From Mesorhizobium sp. B2-1-8 (lineage in GTDB: Bacteria; Pseudomonadota; Alphaproteobacteria; Rhizobiales; Rhizobiaceae): a stretch of 64,000 nt of DNA. Made by a program: the position numbers and the translations under genes. The stretch lies in NCBI RefSeq assembly GCF_006442545.2, contig NZ_CP083952.1, positions 372,001 to 436,000 on the forward strand, written 5' to 3'. The stretch's first letter is position 1. Each line of letters starts with the position of its first letter. Under the pieces are notes generated by a model. It made no database searches, had not been told where the DNA came from, and saw only the letters and a list, made by a program, of their open reading frames with translations. Shown one piece after another: positions 28,035 through 36,982 of the stretch.

Positions 28035-29819
28035 ATGGCAGTGGAAGCACAGCGAAGCAGGTCGACGGGCGCCGCCAGGCGGCCGTCGCGCATCATGCCT
28101 TCCTTCGTGTCGAAAATCACGGTGCCGATGCGCCGGTTCCTCGGCCACCACATCTTTTCCAGCCTGACGCGGCGTATCCTCTTCCTCAACCTTGCCGGCC
28201 TGGCTGTCCTGGTCACCGGCATCCTCTACCTCAACACCTTCCGCGACGGGCTGATCGACGCGCGCGTGGAAAGTCTGATGACGCAAGGCGAGATCATCGC
28301 CGGCGCCATCGCGGCGTCGGCGACGGTCGAGACGGATTCGATCAGCATCGACCCGGAAAAGCTGCTCGAGCTGCAGGCCGGCGAAAGCCTGGGACCTGGC
28401 TCTGACCAGCTCGACAATCTGGATTTTCCGATCAACCCAGAGCGCGTGGCGCCGGTGTTGCGGCGGCTGATCTCACCGACCCGCACCCGTGCCCGCATCT
28501 ACGACCGCGATGCCAACCTGCTATTGGATTCGCGCCATCTCTATTCGCGCGGTCAGATCCTGCGCTACGACCTGCCGCCGGTGGAAGAGGAAGAGCCCGA
28601 CCTCGTCGAGCGCATCCAGAAGTTCATCTTCGACTTCTTCCGCAACACTGACCTGCCGGTCTATCATGAGCAGCCTGGCGGCAACGGCGCCGCCTTCCCC
28701 GAAGTGGTCAAGGCGCTTACCGGCAGCCCGTCGACCATCGTGCGCGTCTCCGAGCAGGGCGAGCAGATCGTCTCAGTGGCGGTGCCGATCCAGCGTTTTC
28801 GCGCCGTTCTCGGTGTGCTGATGCTGTCGACCGAAGGCGGCGACATCGACAAGATCGTCGCCGCCGAACGCAAGGCGATCCTGCGCGTCTTCGGCATCGC
28901 GGCGCTCGTCACCGCCATCCTGTCCATGCTCCTGGCCTCCACCATCGCCAACCCGCTGCGCCGGCTGTCCGCCGCTGCCGTACGGGTCAGGCGCGGCGTC
29001 AAGAGCCGCGAGGAAATCCCCGACTTTTCCGACCGCCAGGACGAGATCGGCAATCTGTCGGTCGCCGTGCGCGACATGACCAACGCGCTCTATGCGCGCA
29101 TCGAGGCGATCGAGAGTTTCGCCGCCGATGTGTCGCATGAGCTGAAGAACCCGCTGACGTCGCTGCGCAGTGCCGTCGAAACATTGCCGCTCGCGAAGAA
29201 CGACACCTCACGCGCACGTCTGATGGAGATCATCCAGCATGACGTCAAACGGCTGGACCGTCTCATCACCGACATTTCCGACGCCTCCCGCCTCGACGCG
29301 GAACTGGCGCGCGAAGATGCCGGCACCGTCGACCTGAAGAAATTCGTCACCGACCTCGTCGCTGTTTCGCGTGAAACGACGCGCAACAAGAAGGCGGTCG
29401 AGATCGAGCTCAAGATTGCCAAGCTGCCGCAGGGCGCCAAGGGCTATGTCGTCGTCGGCCATGATCTGCGCATCGGCCAGGTCATCACCAACCTGATCGA
29501 GAACGCCCGCTCGTTCGTGCCCGAGGACCATGGCCACATCAGCCTGTCGCTGGGGCGCGCCGGCAAGTTCAACATCCTGACCATCGACGACAATGGCCCC
29601 GGCATCCGCGCCGACAACATCGACCGCATCTTCGAACGCTTCTATACCGATCGGCCCGCCGGCGAGGCGTTCGGCCAGAATTCGGGGCTTGGCCTGTCGA
29701 TCTCCAGGCAGATCGTCGAGGCCCATGGCGGCACGCTGACCGCCGAAAACATCCCCGGCACCAAGCCCGGCGAGATCAAGGGTGCGCGCTTCGTCGTGAC
29801 GCTGCCGGCCGAGGGATGA
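28035..29819 (+). CDS. chvG: Sensor histidine kinase ChvG (ExoS)
   Basis: A 594-residue membrane sensor kinase. Helix 1 (LFLNLAGLAVLVTGILYL, residues about 45-65) and helix 2 (about 280-305) bracket a large periplasmic domain. A HAMP segment follows, then the dimerisation domain with His368 in ADVSHELKNPLTSLRSAVE, and the ATPase domain with N-box NLIENARSFV, G1 DDNGPGI and G2 GLGLSISRQIV. An in-frame start at 27960 would add 25 unlikely residues; GGGAG precedes the ATG chosen. In relatives its periplasmic domain is inhibited by ExoR at neutral pH; exoR is not in this window. Confidence 0.94.
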   Translation: MAVEAQRSRSTGAARRPSRIMPSFVSKITVPMRRFLGHHIFSSLTRRILFLNLAGLAVLVTGILYLNTFRDGLIDARVESLMTQGEIIAGAIAASATVETDSISIDPEKLLELQAGESLGPGSDQLDNLDFPINPERVAPVLRRLISPTRTRARIYDRDANLLLDSRHLYSRGQILRYDLPPVEEEEPDLVERIQKFIFDFFRNTDLPVYHEQPGGNGAAFPEVVKALTGSPSTIVRVSEQGEQIVSVAVPIQRFRAVLGVLMLSTEGGDIDKIVAAERKAILRVFGIAALVTAILSMLLASTIANPLRRLSAAAVRVRRGVKSREEIPDFSDRQDEIGNLSVAVRDMTNALYARIEAIESFAADVSHELKNPLTSLRSAVETLPLAKNDTSRARLMEIIQHDVKRLDRLITDISDASRLDAELAREDAGTVDLKKFVTDLVAVSRETTRNKKAVEIELKIAKLPQGAKGYVVVGHDLRIGQVITNLIENARSFVPEDHGHISLSLGRAGKFNILTIDDNGPGIRADNIDRIFERFYTDRPAGEAFGQNSGLGLSISRQIVEAHGGTLTAENIPGTKPGEIKGARFVVTLPAEG

Positions 29820-29831
29820 TCGCCGATCGTT

Positions 29832-30290
29832 ATGGATTGCGACGTGCGGCCTGAGAACGTTCACGCCACGGCACTGCTGATCGGCGAGCGCGGCATCTTC
29901 ATCACCGGGTCGTCCGGGTCGGGCAAGACGACGCTGGCGCTGACGCTGATCGGCCATTGCATGCGGCGCGGATTGTTCTCGCGGCTCGTCGGCGACGATC
30001 AGCTCTTCGTCGAAGCCCATGCGGGGCGGCTGGTGTGCCGTGCGCCCGCCACCATCGAGGGCCTGGCCGAAGTACCGGGACTTGGGCCACGGCCTCTGCC
30101 GTTCGAGCCGGCCTGCGTCGTCGACCTGCATGTGCGGCTGTTGCCGGCCGCCGAAATCGCACGCTTCCAGGAGGACGTCCGCGACGACCTCGCCGGCTGC
30201 ACGGTGGCGTGCATCGATCTGGGCGAGCGCAATGTCGCGGTTGCCTTGCCCGCCGTGATGGCGCGGCTATCGATCGCGCCTTTTCTATGA
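29832..30290 (+). CDS. hprK: HPr kinase/phosphorylase, short alphaproteobacterial form
   Basis: A 152-residue protein that corresponds to the C-terminal catalytic half of classical HprK only. The P-loop is ITGSSGSGKTTLALTLI and a DDQLF segment follows at about residue 56. The family's N-terminal domain is missing, as is normal in alphaproteobacteria. It should phosphorylate the regulatory Ser of the HPr encoded 560 bp downstream. It begins 12 bp after chvG and lies before EIIA and HPr, linking the ChvG/ChvI system with the PTS phosphorelay. Confidence 0.88.
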   Translation: MDCDVRPENVHATALLIGERGIFITGSSGSGKTTLALTLIGHCMRRGLFSRLVGDDQLFVEAHAGRLVCRAPATIEGLAEVPGLGPRPLPFEPACVVDLHVRLLPAAEIARFQEDVRDDLAGCTVACIDLGERNVAVALPAVMARLSIAPFL

Positions 30291-30454
30291 TCCGCCCTGG
30301 GTTTTTTGCTGCAATGCGTCAAAATGGCATGGGCCGGCGCAATTTTGGGCTTGTCAACGGGCCGCGCGTCGACAAGATAGCGCTCCCGCCGCCTGGAATG
30401 GCTGGCGAACATAAAATGCGCCTGTGAAGCGGCGATGACGGGAGCCACCAAAGA

Positions 30455-30856
30455 ATGATCGGACTCGTGCTTGTAACGCACGGTCAACTGGCCACCGAGT
30501 TCAGACATGCCGTCGAACATGTCGTCGGGCCACAAGACAATTTCGAAACCGTGGCGATCGGTGCCGACGACGATATGGAGCAGCGTCGCCGCGACATCGT
30601 CGACGCGGTCGCCCGTGTCGATACGGGAGCAGGTGTGATCGTGTTGACCGACATGTTCGGCGGCACGCCATCCAACCTTGCAATCTCGGTGATGGAGTCC
30701 GGCCGAACCGAAGTGATCGCCGGCATGAACCTGCCGATGCTGATCAAGCTGTCGTCGATCCGCAAGGGCGACAACATGGCGGCGGCGCTCGATGAAGCGC
30801 AGGCCGCGGGCCGCAAATACATCAACGTCGCCAGCCAGCTTTTGAGCAGTAAATGA
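30455..30856 (+). CDS. PTS EIIA component, mannose family (ManX/EIIA-Man-like)
   Basis: A 133-residue protein with the EIIA-Man fold: MIGLVLVTHGQLATEF puts the phospho-accepting His at residue 9, and VIVLTDMFGGTPSNLA is the second signature. No EIIB or EIIC gene is nearby, so it is probably a regulatory phospho-acceptor rather than part of a sugar permease. Its stop overlaps the HPr start (ATGA), so the two are translationally coupled. A GGAG-containing ribosome-binding site lies a few bases before the ATG. Confidence 0.9.
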   Translation: MIGLVLVTHGQLATEFRHAVEHVVGPQDNFETVAIGADDDMEQRRRDIVDAVARVDTGAGVIVLTDMFGGTPSNLAISVMESGRTEVIAGMNLPMLIKLSSIRKGDNMAAALDEAQAAGRKYINVASQLLSSK

Positions 30857-31149
30857 ACGCGATATCCCCGGAAAAAGACCAGATCGTCCGGGAGTTTCCG
30901 ATCGTCAACCAGCGCGGGCTGCATGCGCGCGCTTCGGCGAAGTTCGTCCAGCTTGCCAGCGGCTTCAACGCTTCAGTCCATGTCGAGAAGGACGGCGTCA
31001 GGGTCGGCGGCACCTCGATCATGGGCCTGATGATGCTGGCCGCCAGCCCGGGATACTCGATCCGCGTCACCGCCAGCGGCCCGGAGGCGCTCGAGGTCAT
31101 GGATGCGCTGGAGCAGCTTGTCGCCTCCCGTTTCGGCGAAGAGTGCTGA
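30853..31149 (+). CDS. ptsH: Phosphocarrier protein HPr
   Basis: A 98-residue HPr. The PEP-dependent phosphorylation site is His24 in QRGLHARASAKFVQLA, and the regulatory Ser lies in VGGTSIMGLMMLAAS, the site expected for HprK. It overlaps the EIIA gene by four bases. Together with HprK and EIIA it forms the incomplete PTS of alphaproteobacteria, which signals carbon and nitrogen status instead of importing sugar. Enzyme I is not encoded here. Confidence 0.92.
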   Translation: MNAISPEKDQIVREFPIVNQRGLHARASAKFVQLASGFNASVHVEKDGVRVGGTSIMGLMMLAASPGYSIRVTASGPEALEVMDALEQLVASRFGEEC

Positions 31150-31179
31150 CCCCGAGTCAGCTCTCCGAGACATGCACGA

Positions 31180-31195
31180 ATAAAGATTTCTTTAT
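31180..31195. promoter_or_regulatory. Palindrome upstream of ahcY, candidate SAH-cycle operator
   Basis: ATAAAGATTTCTTTAT has perfect 7-bp arms around TT, about 120 bp before ahcY. ArsR-family regulators of the S-adenosylhomocysteine/methionine cycle bind similar AT-rich palindromes in proteobacteria; the connection is an inference from context. No SAM or SAH riboswitch core was found in this interval. Confidence 0.5.
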
Positions 31196-31317
31196 ATCCC
31201 ATTGTCGTGTGAAGCCTGATCTGCTAGTCAGGCCGGCAATTCGCGCCCTTGGAAATGTCTTCCGGCACGGGCGCATCCGCTAAAAATTCGCATAACAATT
31301 CGCATCGGAGCACTGCC

Positions 31318-32718
31318 ATGACGGGTAGCAAGGACTATGTGGTCGCCGACATCTCGCTTGCCGGCTGGGGCCGCAAGGAACTCGATATCGCCGAAACCGA
31401 AATGCCGGGCCTGATGGCCTGCCGCGAGGAATTCGGCGCCAAGCAGCCGCTCAAGGGCGCGCGCATCACCGGTTCACTGCACATGACCATCCAGACAGCG
31501 GTGCTGATCGAGACGCTGAAGGTGCTCGGCGCCGACATCCGCTGGGCGTCCTGCAACATCTTCTCGACCCAGGACCACGCCGCCGCGGCCATCGCCGAGG
31601 CCGGCATTCCGGTCTTCGCCGTCAAGGGCGAGAGCCTCGAGCAGTACTGGGACTACACCGACAGGATCTTCCAGTGGGCCGACGGCGGCCTCTCCAACAT
31701 GATCCTCGATGATGGCGGCGACGCCACCATGTACATCCTGATCGGCGCCCGTGCCGAGGCCGGCGAGGACGTGCTGTCCAATCCGCAGAGCGAGGAAGAG
31801 GAATACTTCTATGCCCAGGTGAAAAAGCGCCTGAAGGCTTCGCCGGGCTTCTTCACCAAGCAGAAGGCGGCGATCCGCGGCGTCACCGAAGAGACGACGA
31901 CCGGCGTCAACCGGCTCTACCAGTTGCAGAAGAAGGGCCTGCTGCCCTTCCCGGCCATCAACGTCAACGACTCGGTCACCAAGTCGAAGTTCGACAACAA
32001 ATATGGCTGCAAGGAATCGCTGGTCGACGGCATCCGCCGCGGCACCGACACGATGATGGCCGGCAAGGTCGCGGTCGTCTGCGGCTATGGCGACGTCGGC
32101 AAGGGCTCGTCGGCCTCGCTCAAGGGCGCGGGCGCCCGCGTCAAGGTCACCGAGGTCGATCCGATCTGCGCGCTGCAGGCGGCGATGGACGGCTTTGAAG
32201 TGGTCACGCTGGAAGATGCGGCACCGACCGCCGACATCGTCATCACCACCACCGGCAACAAGGATGTCGTCACCCTCGACCATATGCGCTCGATGAAGGA
32301 CATGGTGATCGTCGGCAACATCGGCCATTTCGACAACGAGATCCAGGTCGCATCGCTGCGCAATCTGAAGTGGACCAATGTTAAGCCGCAGGTTGACATG
32401 ATCACCTTCCCCGACGGCAAGCGGATGATCCTCCTGTCGGAGGGCCGCCTGCTCAATCTCGGCAACGCCACCGGCCATCCGAGCTTCGTCATGTCGGCGT
32501 CCTTCACCAACCAGGTGCTGGCGCAGATCGAGCTGTTCACCAAGGGTGAGCAGTACCAGAACCAGGTCTATGTGCTGCCCAAGCATCTCGACGAGAAGGT
32601 GGCGCGCCTGCATCTCGACAAGCTCGGCGCCCGCCTGACCGAGCTATCGGGCGAGCAGGCCGCCTATATCGGCGTCACGCCGCAGGGCCCGTTCAAGCCG
32701 GAACACTACCGCTATTAA
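31318..32718 (+). CDS. ahcY: Adenosylhomocysteinase
   Basis: A 466-residue S-adenosylhomocysteine hydrolase that splits SAH into adenosine and homocysteine, keeping methylation going. Substrate-domain motifs include [31 protein letters not shown] and DDGGD. The NAD site is [20 protein letters not shown]. The C-terminus HYRY is the conserved end that reaches into the neighbouring subunit. The longer open frame upstream has no support; the ATG at 31318 follows CGGAG. A palindrome lies upstream and a terminator follows. Released homocysteine feeds methionine synthesis, normally B12-dependent in rhizobia. Confidence 0.96.
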   Translation: MTGSKDYVVADISLAGWGRKELDIAETEMPGLMACREEFGAKQPLKGARITGSLHMTIQTAVLIETLKVLGADIRWASCNIFSTQDHAAAAIAEAGIPVFAVKGESLEQYWDYTDRIFQWADGGLSNMILDDGGDATMYILIGARAEAGEDVLSNPQSEEEEYFYAQVKKRLKASPGFFTKQKAAIRGVTEETTTGVNRLYQLQKKGLLPFPAINVNDSVTKSKFDNKYGCKESLVDGIRRGTDTMMAGKVAVVCGYGDVGKGSSASLKGAGARVKVTEVDPICALQAAMDGFEVVTLEDAAPTADIVITTTGNKDVVTLDHMRSMKDMVIVGNIGHFDNEIQVASLRNLKWTNVKPQVDMITFPDGKRMILLSEGRLLNLGNATGHPSFVMSASFTNQVLAQIELFTKGEQYQNQVYVLPKHLDEKVARLHLDKLGARLTELSGEQAAYIGVTPQGPFKPEHYRY

Positions 32719-32747
32719 CCAAAGCCGAAATTACTACAAGATATTGA

Positions 32748-32783
32748 TGCCGGGCGATTGACTTTTCGCCCGGCATTATTTTT
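32748..32783 (+). terminator. Rho-independent terminator of ahcY
   Basis: TGCCGGGCG (32748-32756) and CGCCCGGCA (32767-32775) form a 9-bp stem, followed by TTATTTTT. It lies 30 bp after the ahcY stop. Confidence 0.92.
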
Positions 32784-32906
32784 GCGTCGAATGATTCTTC
32801 ACGCCGATTCCAGCAGGCGCTATTGTTGTGATTCGCGGGTCCAGGGGCGAGGACCGGCGCACGCGTCAGGGCGGTCTTGCATTCAGGCGGCGAAGAGGAC
32901 CAAGAC

Positions 32907-35462
32907 ATGCCGGGGGAAAACCCGCTTCACGCGGGACAGGCCGTTTCCGGCGGCCACGACGATTCGGTGACCAGAGGCTCCGCGGCATGGCGCGGGCGCC
33001 GTTCGTGGCGTGGCCGCGCGGGGCTGCTGCTTGCCGGCTCCACGCTTGCCGGTCCGTTGCTTGGCGGCGCCGCACGCGCCCAAGGCGCCGATGCGGCCGC
33101 AGCCAGCCTTTCGGTCAGCACGATCGAGGTCATGCAGCTTGCCGTCTTTGCCGGGGTGATGGGAGCGGCATTCCTGTCGGCCATCTTTCTCATTCGCGAA
33201 CGGGCACGCACGTCGGCGGAGAATGTCGACCTGAGAAGCCGTATTGCCGACGTCAACGCGGCGCTGCGCCGCTCGGAGGCGCTGCTCAATCTGCGCGACC
33301 AGCGTGTGGTCATCTGGGCCTCGGAAAACAAGAAGCCCGAACTGATCGGCACATTGCCGGTCGAAAGCGGCGCACCCGAGGAGCGGGCGGCATTCCTGGC
33401 CTTCGGCCGCTGGCTGATGCCGCGTTCGGCGGCAGCACTCGAACATGCCGTCGCCGGGTTGCGCGAAAAGGCCAAGCCCTTCGACCTCGTCATCGAATCC
33501 CAGGCTGGTGCCCCGCTCGAAGTGCATGGCCGCAAGAGTGCCGCGCATATCCTGGTGCGGTTTGTTTCGCTTTCCGAAACGCAGCGCAGCCAGGCGCGAC
33601 TGAAAATCGACAACCAGCGGCTGGCCGCCGACCATGAGACGATGATCGGCCTGATCGAGGCGCTGAAGATGCCGGCGTGGCTGCGTGACGAGCATGGCCG
33701 CCTCAAATGGGTCAACCGGGCCTATGCCGATGCGGTCGAAGCCGAGAGCGCGGAAGCTGCCGTGCGGGACGCCAAGGAGTTCCTCGGCGGCCAGGCGCGC
33801 GACGCCATCGCCACGCAACACAAAACGCATCCGGTGTTCGAGCAATCGCTTTCGACGGTAATCGAAGGCGACCGCCGCGTGTTCGCGGTGACCGACTTTG
33901 CCGGCGCCGACGGTTCGGCCGGCCTTGCCTGCGACACCAGCGCCATCGAGGCCATCCGTGGCGAATATGAGCGGACCGTGCGCAGCCACGCCGATACGCT
34001 CGACCAGCTCAACACCGCGGTCGCCATCTTCGACACCGACGAGAAACTGCGCTTCTTCAACCAGGCCTTCCAGAAACTCTGGGGCCTCGACCCGGGCTTC
34101 CTGCACAGCGCGCCCGACAATGCTCTTTTGCTCGACCGGCTGCGCAGCGAGGGCAAGATCGCCGAACAGCCGGAATGGCGCCGCTGGAAGGAAGGCCTGC
34201 TCGGCGCCTACCGTGCGGTCGAATCTCAGGAACACTGGTGGCACCTGCCCGACGGCAAGACGATCCGTGTCGTCGCCAATCCGCAACCCAAGGGCGGCGT
34301 CACCTGGGTGTTCGAGAACCTGACCGAGAAGATGGATCTCGAAAGCCGCTACCGCACCGCGGTCCGGGTCCAGGGCGAAACGCTCGACAATCTCGCCGAA
34401 GGCGTCGCGGTGTTCGGCCCCGATGGCCGGCTGCGGCTGTCGAACCCGGCCTTTGCCACGCTGTGGGGACTGGACAAGGAAGCCGCCAAGCCCAACGTGC
34501 ACGTATCGGCCATACGCGAGCTCTCCGAACGGCAAGCGGTCGAGAGCCCCTGGCCCGGCTTCGTCGCCGCCATCACCGGCTTCGACGACGAGCGCCGCGA
34601 CCGCCACGGCCAGACCGAGCTCAACAACGGCACCGTACTACGATACGCCGTGATCCCGCTGCCCAACGGGCAAGTGATGATGACCTTCGTCGATGTCACC
34701 GACAGCGTCCACGTCGAACGCGCGCTCAAGGACAGGAACGAGGCGCTCGAAAAATCAGATCAGCTCAAGAACGAATTCGTCCAGCATGTGTCCTACGAAC
34801 TGCGTTCGCCGCTGACCAACATCATCGGCTTCACAGAGCTGCTGTCGCTGCCGGCGACCGGACCGTTGACGCAGAAGCAGCGCGAATATGTCGAGCATGT
34901 CGGCTCGTCCTCATCGGTGCTGCTGACCATCGTCAACGACATACTCGACCTGGCGACGGTCGATGCCGGCATCATGCAGCTCGACATTTCCGAAGTGCAT
35001 GTCGATCGCACCATCGCGGCCGCCGCCGAGCTTGTCGCCGACCGGCTGGAGGAGCATTCGATCCGGCTTGCGGTCGACGCCGCCGCAGCGCCGAAGACGT
35101 TTCATGGCGATGAAACCCGCATCCGCCAGATCCTCTACAATCTGCTGAGCAACGCCGCCAATTACGCGCCGGAGGCCAGCACCATCCGGCTGGCCTGCCG
35201 CCAGCTGGCGGACGGGGTCGAGTTCTCGGTTCATGACGATGGCCCTGGCATGCCGCCCGACGTGCTCGATTCGGTGTTCCGCCGCTTCGAGCCGCGCGCC
35301 AATGGCGGCCGCCGGCGCGGCGCTGGCCTCGGCCTGTCGATCGTCAAGAGCTTTGTCGAACTGCATGGCGGCGCCGTTCGCATCGAAACCGGCAGGGACA
35401 AGGGCACGACCGTCATCTGCACCTTTCCCGACATGCCGGGTATCCGCGCAGCGGCCGAGTAG
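32907..35462 (+). CDS. divL: DivL-type cell-cycle pseudo-histidine kinase with PAS domains
   Basis: An 851-residue protein: two N-terminal hydrophobic segments (about 35-55 and 75-98), then PAS-like domains across residues about 240-590, a dimerisation helix and a HATPase domain (N-box YNLLSNAANYAP, G1 DDGPGMP, G2 GAGLGLSIVKSF). The H-box reads FVQHVSYELRSPLT, so the residue where the phospho-accepting His should stand is Tyr630. This substitution is the hallmark of DivL, which binds DivK~P and regulates CckA and hence CtrA in alphaproteobacteria. Position between ahcY and tsaE agrees with divL in relatives. An earlier TTG start is possible; GAGGAC before 32907 favours this ATG. Confidence 0.88.
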   Translation: MPGENPLHAGQAVSGGHDDSVTRGSAAWRGRRSWRGRAGLLLAGSTLAGPLLGGAARAQGADAAAASLSVSTIEVMQLAVFAGVMGAAFLSAIFLIRERARTSAENVDLRSRIADVNAALRRSEALLNLRDQRVVIWASENKKPELIGTLPVESGAPEERAAFLAFGRWLMPRSAAALEHAVAGLREKAKPFDLVIESQAGAPLEVHGRKSAAHILVRFVSLSETQRSQARLKIDNQRLAADHETMIGLIEALKMPAWLRDEHGRLKWVNRAYADAVEAESAEAAVRDAKEFLGGQARDAIATQHKTHPVFEQSLSTVIEGDRRVFAVTDFAGADGSAGLACDTSAIEAIRGEYERTVRSHADTLDQLNTAVAIFDTDEKLRFFNQAFQKLWGLDPGFLHSAPDNALLLDRLRSEGKIAEQPEWRRWKEGLLGAYRAVESQEHWWHLPDGKTIRVVANPQPKGGVTWVFENLTEKMDLESRYRTAVRVQGETLDNLAEGVAVFGPDGRLRLSNPAFATLWGLDKEAAKPNVHVSAIRELSERQAVESPWPGFVAAITGFDDERRDRHGQTELNNGTVLRYAVIPLPNGQVMMTFVDVTDSVHVERALKDRNEALEKSDQLKNEFVQHVSYELRSPLTNIIGFTELLSLPATGPLTQKQREYVEHVGSSSSVLLTIVNDILDLATVDAGIMQLDISEVHVDRTIAAAAELVADRLEEHSIRLAVDAAAAPKTFHGDETRIRQILYNLLSNAANYAPEASTIRLACRQLADGVEFSVHDDGPGMPPDVLDSVFRRFEPRANGGRRRGAGLGLSIVKSFVELHGGAVRIETGRDKGTTVICTFPDMPGIRAAAE

Positions 35463-35470
35463 CGCGTTCG

Positions 35471-36982
35471 ATGACGGAACCGGTGCTGGAGCGTTTGCTC
35501 GCCGACGAGACCCTGACAGCGCGGCTGGGCGAGGATCTGGCGCTGGCGCTGCGCGTGGGCGACGTGCTGGCGCTCGAGGGCGATCTCGGCGCAGGCAAGT
35601 CGACGCTGGCAAGAGCACTCATCCGGACGCTGGCCGACGATGCCGGTCTCGAAGTGCCGAGCCCGACCTTCACGCTGGTGCAGAGCTACGACACACGCAT
35701 CCCGGTCCATCATTTCGATCTCTACCGCCTGTCCTCGGCGTCCGAACTGGACGAACTCGGCTTCGAGGAGGCGCTGGTGCAAGGTGCCGCCCTGGTCGAA
35801 TGGCCGGAACGGGCTGACGGCTATCTGCCCAAGACGACGGTGCTGATCGAACTCGTCCAGGATGGCGAGGGCCGGCTGGCCCGACTGTCGGGGCATGGCG
35901 CGACCTTCGACCGTGTCGCGCGCTCGCTGGCCATGCGCGACTTCCTCGAGAGTGCCGGATGGGGGCAAGCGCAGCGCCGGCATTTCATCGGCGACGCCTC
36001 GGCCCGTTCGTACGAGATCGTCTCGCTTGCCGGCGAGGCGCCGCGCGTGCTGATGAACTCGCCGCGGCTGGTGCTCGGCCCTCCCGTGCGCGACGGCAAG
36101 CCCTATGCCGTGATCGCCCACACCGCGCAGTCGGTGTCCGCCTTCGTCGCCATCGACCGTGCGCTGCTGGCCGCCGGGGTCGCGGTGCCCAGGATCGACG
36201 CACAGGATCTCGACCAGGGTTTCCTGCTGCTCGAGCACCTGGGCTCGGAAAGCTTCCTCGACGGCAATGGTGAGCCGGTTGCCGAACGTTACGAGGCGGC
36301 AGCCGAACTGCTTGCCATGATGCACGGCAAGACCTGGCCGCACCGGATGGAAGCGGCTCCAGGCGTCGTCCATGACGTGCCGCCCTTCGATCGTGACGCC
36401 ATGCTGATCGAGGCGGACCTACTGATCGACTGGTACGTGCCGGCGATATCGGGCGAGCCGGCGAGCGACGAACTGCGGTCCGGCTACCACAGGACATGGA
36501 ACGCGCTTCTCGAGCGGCTCAAGGGCAGCGAATACACGCTGATGCTGCGCGACTTCCACTCGCCCAACATCATCTGGCGCGGCGAGCGGTCCGGCCTCGA
36601 CCGGCTCGGCATCGTCGACGTCCAGGACGCGCTGATCGGGCCCGCCGCCTATGACGTCGCCTCGCTTGCCATGGACGCGCGCGTCACCATGGCACCCGAG
36701 ATCGAGAAGCGGACGCTCGATGCCTATGTCGCCGCGCGTCATGCAGCGGGCGACTTCGATGAAGCAGGCTTCCTCGAAGCCTATGCAATCATGGCCGCAC
36801 AACGCAATTCCAAGATTCTGGGCATTTTCGTGCGCCTCGAAAAACGTGACGGCAAGCCCTATTATCTCAGGCACCTGCCGCGCATCCGCGACTATCTCAG
36901 GCGGGCGCTGTCGCACCCCGCGCTCGCCGACCTGCGGGACTTCTACAGCGCGCACGGGCTGCTGGAGGAACGAGCGCTGTGA
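35471..36982 (+). CDS. tsaE: TsaE - AmgK fusion (tRNA t6A ATPase plus sugar phosphotransferase)
   Basis: A 503-residue two-domain protein. Residues 1-150 are TsaE: P-loop LEGDLGAGKSTLARALI and the TsaE motifs PSPTFTLVQSY and HHFDLYRL; TsaE is the ATPase of the N6-threonylcarbamoyl-adenosine tRNA complex. Residues about 160-500 form an aminoglycoside-phosphotransferase-like kinase with LMLRDFHSPNIIW (catalytic loop) and GIVDVQDAL (metal-binding Asp). The kinase half resembles AmgK, the anomeric MurNAc kinase of peptidoglycan recycling. It overlaps the next gene, a MurU-like uridylyltransferase, by four bases. The fusion is common in Rhizobiales; the two activities have no obvious biochemical link. 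Confidence 0.9.
   Translation: MTEPVLERLLADETLTARLGEDLALALRVGDVLALEGDLGAGKSTLARALIRTLADDAGLEVPSPTFTLVQSYDTRIPVHHFDLYRLSSASELDELGFEEALVQGAALVEWPERADGYLPKTTVLIELVQDGEGRLARLSGHGATFDRVARSLAMRDFLESAGWGQAQRRHFIGDASARSYEIVSLAGEAPRVLMNSPRLVLGPPVRDGKPYAVIAHTAQSVSAFVAIDRALLAAGVAVPRIDAQDLDQGFLLLEHLGSESFLDGNGEPVAERYEAAAELLAMMHGKTWPHRMEAAPGVVHDVPPFDRDAMLIEADLLIDWYVPAISGEPASDELRSGYHRTWNALLERLKGSEYTLMLRDFHSPNIIWRGERSGLDRLGIVDVQDALIGPAAYDVASLAMDARVTMAPEIEKRTLDAYVAARHAAGDFDEAGFLEAYAIMAAQRNSKILGIFVRLEKRDGKPYYLRHLPRIRDYLRRALSHPALADLRDFYSAHGLLEERAL

Noticed and set aside
31150..31317. SAM or SAH riboswitch upstream of ahcY
   Set aside because: No conserved aptamer core of either class could be traced; only a palindrome is present.
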